From assembly GCA_049976245.1 (NCBI GenBank), contig JBMFIQ010000065.1, positions 1 through 8,780 on the forward strand: a DNA stretch of 8,780 bases, read 5' to 3'. This DNA comes from Microbacter sp049976245. Lineage in GTDB: Bacteria > Bacteroidota > Bacteroidia > Bacteroidales > Paludibacteraceae. How positions within the stretch are numbered: the first letter of the stretch is position 1; every line of letters begins with the position of its first letter. The position numbers and the translations under genes were made by a program. Of the stretch, positions 5,553 to 8,780 are shown piece by piece. The notes beneath the pieces are model-generated. The model was not told the DNA's origin and searched no databases. It saw only the letters and a list, made by a program, of their open reading frames with translations.

Positions 5553-6262
5553 AAGGCTTTCAACTTATCATAGAAGGTAATTGGGGGCATTTTAAAAAAC
5601 CGGAAACGAACAACAATCCATTGTCTCACGATTTGATTACTAAAACAGCTTTGATTGGAATGATTGGAGCGGTATTGGGAATTGAACGCGAGGATATGAA
5701 AAGTAAATTTCCGCAATTGTCGGATAACTTGCTTTATGGTGTACAATTATTGAGCCCGGTAAAGAAAATATCATGGGGTTTCACCAGTAAAAAAGCAATT
5801 AAACCAACGGCGGCGGGTAGTCCTAATTATTTTGAGTTTCTCAAAGATCCAAAGTATTTAGTTTCGCTTGCTTTGAAGAATGAAGAATCAAAAGAAGATT
5901 TTGAAAACTTCAAAACGGCTGTAAAAAATGAAACGGCTGAATACACCCCTGTACTTGGCTGGCATAATTGTCCGGCCAATTTAATGTGGGATTCGGAAGG
6001 AGAATTCTCTGAAATTAAAAAAGGAGAAGAATTTGTTACGAAGGGATTCGTGCTTGCAGGTGAACATACTCCAAAGAATTTTTCAGGAGCATTTAGAATC
6101 GGTTTTGATAGAATGCCCACATTCCAAAACGATGATTTTTGGAATATACCAGAGCGATATAAAAATGTTATATATCCTGATTTTCCTCATTCAATGAAAG
6201 TTGAAGGAGATTATTATGAGTATACGTCAGAGTTTAAAACAGAAAAATGGTGTCTGATATAA
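5549..6262 (+). CDS. cas5: Cascade subunit Cas5 (Cas5h, type I-B)
   Basis: Cas5 binds the 5' handle of the crRNA and caps the Cas7 backbone next to Cas8. In this 237-residue protein the N-terminal family pattern is clear: G13-H-F15-K-K-P18-E-T20, followed by T31-K-T-A-L-I-G37-M-I-G-A-V-L-G44, the counterpart of the Cas5h motif for hydrophobic packing and handle binding. Because Cas6 is a separate gene, Cas5 need not cleave RNA as it does in type I-C, and no such catalytic residues stand out. Its start overlaps the cas7 stop by 4 bases (ATGA). Its 3' end overlaps cas3 by 16 bases in another frame, so translational coupling on both sides is expected. Confidence 0.94.
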   Translation: MKGFQLIIEGNWGHFKKPETNNNPLSHDLITKTALIGMIGAVLGIEREDMKSKFPQLSDNLLYGVQLLSPVKKISWGFTSKKAIKPTAAGSPNYFEFLKDPKYLVSLALKNEESKEDFENFKTAVKNETAEYTPVLGWHNCPANLMWDSEGEFSEIKKGEEFVTKGFVLAGEHTPKNFSGAFRIGFDRMPTFQNDDFWNIPERYKNVIYPDFPHSMKVEGDYYEYTSEFKTEKWCLI

Positions 6263-8706
6263 AAGAACTCAAATCTCATCCTGATAAGTTATTACTTGAC
6301 CATATTCAAGGAGTAAGAGATAACACAAATAAGCTAACCAACTCCCGATTGGCGGAGTTGGTAGCTATCTTTCATGATTTGGGGAAGATCAATCCTAATT
6401 TTCAAGATAAACTTGATCCATTAAAGATTGTCAGTGGTTACGCTAATCATGCATATCTCTCAGCATACACATTTTTCTGTACCTTTTGTTGCATTAAAAA
6501 GAATAGAGAACAACTAAAACAATTTCTTGAAATAAATGAACTAAATAATAATGACATAATCGCCTTGACGGTTATCATTGCAAAACATCATGGAAATTTG
6601 CCTGATTTTACACCAACCGACAATAGCGGAGCCGGAACTAGTATTTTGTCGAAAGATGAAAATTATGCTCTTTTCAAGTTTCTAAAGGATGTGCCGGATT
6701 TACCTTCTTTTGCATTTGCAAATCATTTCTTTCAGGGAATAGAAGATTTCAGTCATTTATTATCAAATCCTGAATTTCAGAAAACCTACACAGAGAAATT
6801 TGTTTTTCGGGGTAAAACTAATAAATCTGCTTTAGATTTCTTTATTGATTTTCAGTTTGCTTTTGCAAGTGTATTACAAGCAGACAAAGCGGATGCAGGA
6901 AAAATTGGAAATATAATTGATGAAGACAAACTTAATGTTAAGCGGTTTTCAGAGATATTTTCAGACAAATTAGATATACACTTGTCAGGATTAAATCAAA
7001 ACACCGAACTCAATAATTTAAGAACAAGTATTCGAAACCAAGCTGTTGAAAATATTAAAGAAGGTTTGGCAGAAAACAAAAGAGTTTTCGAACTTACGGC
7101 TCCTACTGGTTCAGGAAAAACATTGATGCTACTTTCTCTAAGCTCAGAGGTAATTAAAGAAAAGGGAGCAAAACGAATTATTTATGGTTTACCTTTTCTT
7201 TCGATTACAGAACAGGTTGAAGCCGAGGTTTTAAAAATACTCGACCAAGAAAAAGATTTTATTCAACGTATAGATTCGAAATCAGAGAATTTGCGTTTTG
7301 AAAAACTTCAGGACGAATTAGATCATAATCCAAGCGAAGAGAAATTACAAGAAGTAAATTTTCTGGAGTTTCAGGAAAACACTTTTGCATATCCATTTGT
7401 AATAACAACCTTTGTTCGCTTTTTTGAAACATTACTAAGTAATCGTAATGCAGAATTATTGAAGTTGCCAAACTTTTCAAATTGTATCTTTTTATTGGAT
7501 GAAATACAAGCATTACCGCCAAGATTATATGGCTTCTTTGTAGCTTATCTGAGTCGATTTTGTGAGAAATTCAACAGCTATGCGATTATATCAACAGCAA
7601 CTCAGCCGAATTTTGAATTGCCTAAAGACAATAAGAAAGCACAAGCGTTTTTTAAAAATTACGAACAACCTTATCCATTACTGCCGTTAAGCTATTTCGA
7701 AAATAAGCTTTTCAATCGTTATGTAATAAGTTTTGAAAAGGAATCCATTAATCTCGAAACTTTGAAAGATCGTATTTTATCGGAAGAAAAATCATGTTTA
7801 GTTATTCTCAATACGATTGATGATACAAAAGAATTATATAAACTGTTATCTGAATTTGTTGATAAAGATGAAATTCTATTGCTTAATACTCATTTTACTC
7901 CAAGACACAGAAAAATCAAGATTTATTTAGCAAAACGAAAGCTTCGTCAAAATCAAAGAATTATTCTTATTTCTACTCAATTAATTGAGGCTGGTGTTGA
8001 TATTGATTTTCCAATATTGTATCGTGATTTTGCAACTGTACCAAGTATTGTTCAATCAGCAGGGAGATGCAACAGAAATGGGGAATTAGAATTCGGGCAA
8101 GTAAAACTTTTCAAATTAGAGAGCAGGGGCATAGTGCGTTCAGAATTAATATATAGGGGAAAAGATAAGGAAATATTTGACCTAACAAAGAGATCATTTA
8201 TTAAAATAAGATATGAAGAAAAAGAACTAATAACAGTTCAGAAGGATTTTTTCAACCACATTCAATCTGATTTAAATTTTGCAAAACACGATCAATCATT
8301 TCCAAAAATAGAATTTGACTTTTTGAAAGATATCGAAGAATGCATGTACAATAAAATTGGACAACTTCAAATAATCGACAAACAGCTTTTTGGTGAAGAG
8401 ATTCAATATTATGTGCCATGGAACTTTAAAGACAGTAATTTTGAAGTCCTTTTAAAGCTGCAATCTGAGTTGATAGACTTGATAAAAGGGAATGCAGATA
8501 AAGGATTTATTAGAACAAAAAAGAAATCCATTGAAATACAATTAAAAAAAATGTCTGGTCAAATTGTCCAAGTCCGGTTACATAAAAATCAAATAAAACC
8601 TTTACAAAGTTATGCGCAAAGTTATTTTAATCTACTTAAAATAGATTCTGGAAATTATTCATTTGATAATGGGATTGATCTAAAAGGGGTAGAGTTTGTG
8701 ATATAA
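6247..8706 (+). CDS. cas3: CRISPR helicase-nuclease Cas3 with N-terminal HD domain
   Basis: Cas3 is recruited to Cascade bound to its target, then unwinds and degrades the DNA. This 819-residue protein is a complete HD-helicase fusion. The HD nuclease has H19, H43-D44 (FHDLGK), a histidine at 68 (YANHA) and K113-H-H-G116. The helicase has Walker A G288-S-G-K-T292, DEIQ at 418-421 in place of DEAH, motif III S449-T-A-T, motif V I580-E-A-G-V-D-I-D587, and motif VI Q603-S-A-G-R-C-N-R610. All key residues look intact, so the enzyme is probably active. The ATG at 6247 lies inside the cas5 end after an A-rich stretch and just ahead of the first metal-binding His, so a much later start is unlikely. 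A 13-bp hairpin lies within its 5' coding part (6332-6366). G+C is low, like cas8b, cas7 and cas5, which supports common descent of the four genes. Confidence 0.97.
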   Translation: MVSDIKELKSHPDKLLLDHIQGVRDNTNKLTNSRLAELVAIFHDLGKINPNFQDKLDPLKIVSGYANHAYLSAYTFFCTFCCIKKNREQLKQFLEINELNNNDIIALTVIIAKHHGNLPDFTPTDNSGAGTSILSKDENYALFKFLKDVPDLPSFAFANHFFQGIEDFSHLLSNPEFQKTYTEKFVFRGKTNKSALDFFIDFQFAFASVLQADKADAGKIGNIIDEDKLNVKRFSEIFSDKLDIHLSGLNQNTELNNLRTSIRNQAVENIKEGLAENKRVFELTAPTGSGKTLMLLSLSSEVIKEKGAKRIIYGLPFLSITEQVEAEVLKILDQEKDFIQRIDSKSENLRFEKLQDELDHNPSEEKLQEVNFLEFQENTFAYPFVITTFVRFFETLLSNRNAELLKLPNFSNCIFLLDEIQALPPRLYGFFVAYLSRFCEKFNSYAIISTATQPNFELPKDNKKAQAFFKNYEQPYPLLPLSYFENKLFNRYVISFEKESINLETLKDRILSEEKSCLVILNTIDDTKELYKLLSEFVDKDEILLLNTHFTPRHRKIKIYLAKRKLRQNQRIILISTQLIEAGVDIDFPILYRDFATVPSIVQSAGRCNRNGELEFGQVKLFKLESRGIVRSELIYRGKDKEIFDLTKRSFIKIRYEEKELITVQKDFFNHIQSDLNFAKHDQSFPKIEFDFLKDIEECMYNKIGQLQIIDKQLFGEEIQYYVPWNFKDSNFEVLLKLQSELIDLIKGNADKGFIRTKKKSIEIQLKKMSGQIVQVRLHKNQIKPLQSYAQSYFNLLKIDSGNYSFDNGIDLKGVEFVI
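6332..6366 (+). other. 13-bp hairpin inside the cas3 5' coding region
   Basis: AGCT (6332-6335) plus ACCAACTCC (6337-6345) pair exactly with GGAGTTGGT (6354-6362) plus AGCT (6363-6366). The only flaw is a single bulged A at 6336; the loop is 8 nt. It covers codons 29-40 of cas3, 85 bases after the start codon. This is unusually strong for such AT-rich coding sequence. It could slow ribosomes or polymerase and limit Cas3 relative to Cascade, or it may be chance. Confidence 0.5.
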
Positions 8707-8719
8707 TTCAACTTTCGCA
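8706..8719 (+). repeat. Right copy of 14-bp inverted repeat
   Basis: ATTCAACTTTCGCA begins on the last base of the cas3 stop codon and is the exact reverse complement of bases 19-32. The inner part, ACTT-TCGC-AAGT (8711-8722), is itself a 4-bp hairpin. Its abutment on the cas3 stop could mark the edge of an inserted element or of the exchanged cassette. No target-site duplication can be tested within the window. Confidence 0.55.
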
Positions 8720-8780
8720 AGTAAATAATGGTTTGATTTTTAGGTGTTATTAGATGAATTTAATTTGATAATCAGTTTCT
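8707..8780. other. AT-rich flank after cas3, window edge
   Basis: The 74 bases after the cas3 stop hold no gene start that can be followed, no clear terminator and no CRISPR repeat. In complete type I-B loci cas4, cas1, cas2 and the array often follow cas3; whether they do here cannot be seen. Confidence 0.5.

Noticed and set aside
6247..6262. Frameshift or fusion of cas5 and cas3
   Set aside because: Both proteins are complete at their ends; the 16-base overlap is an ordinary operon overlap.

Overview
The window carries the interference half of a type I-B CRISPR-Cas locus, all genes on the + strand, probably from a member of the Bacteroidota. The phylum is inferred from A-rich leaders with no Shine-Dalgarno sequence before the genes, and from the family-level look of the Cas proteins; no marker gene is present to confirm it.

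Layout. Bases 1-520 hold no convincing gene. The + strand there is strongly T-depleted and holds a 12-bp tandem repeat and several small hairpins. A helical protein of unknown function follows (521-1252), with a strong hairpin just after its stop. The next 300 bases lead into cas6 and contain a 32-bp symmetric operator-like dyad (1452-1483) and a 49-nt T-free leader. cas6 (1560-2345) encodes a well-preserved crRNA endoribonuclease. After a short gap comes a compact operon of cas8b/Csh1 (2517-4562), cas7/Csh2 (4581-5552), cas5h (5549-6262) and cas3 (6247-8706). Gaps and overlaps there are 18 bp, -4 bp and -16 bp. No cas4, cas1, cas2 or CRISPR array lies inside; the window ends 74 bases after cas3.

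How the genes work together. Cas6 cuts the repeat RNA into crRNAs. Cas8b, Cas7 and Cas5, probably with a Cas11 small subunit translated from inside cas8b, form Cascade on the crRNA. Cas3, with a fused HD nuclease and helicase, degrades the target DNA.

The most interesting point lies between cas6 and cas8b. Bases 2398-2475 encode a 25-residue stub that looks like the N-terminus of a different Cas8 lineage (Cas8b1/Cst1 type) and stops after 24 matching residues. Base composition changes abruptly at the same place, from about 43-48% G+C to about 16-30%. This suggests that a Csh-type effector cassette replaced an older Cst-type one, leaving cas6 and the first codons of the old cas8 behind. A 14-bp inverted repeat near the two window ends may reflect further mobile-element activity.
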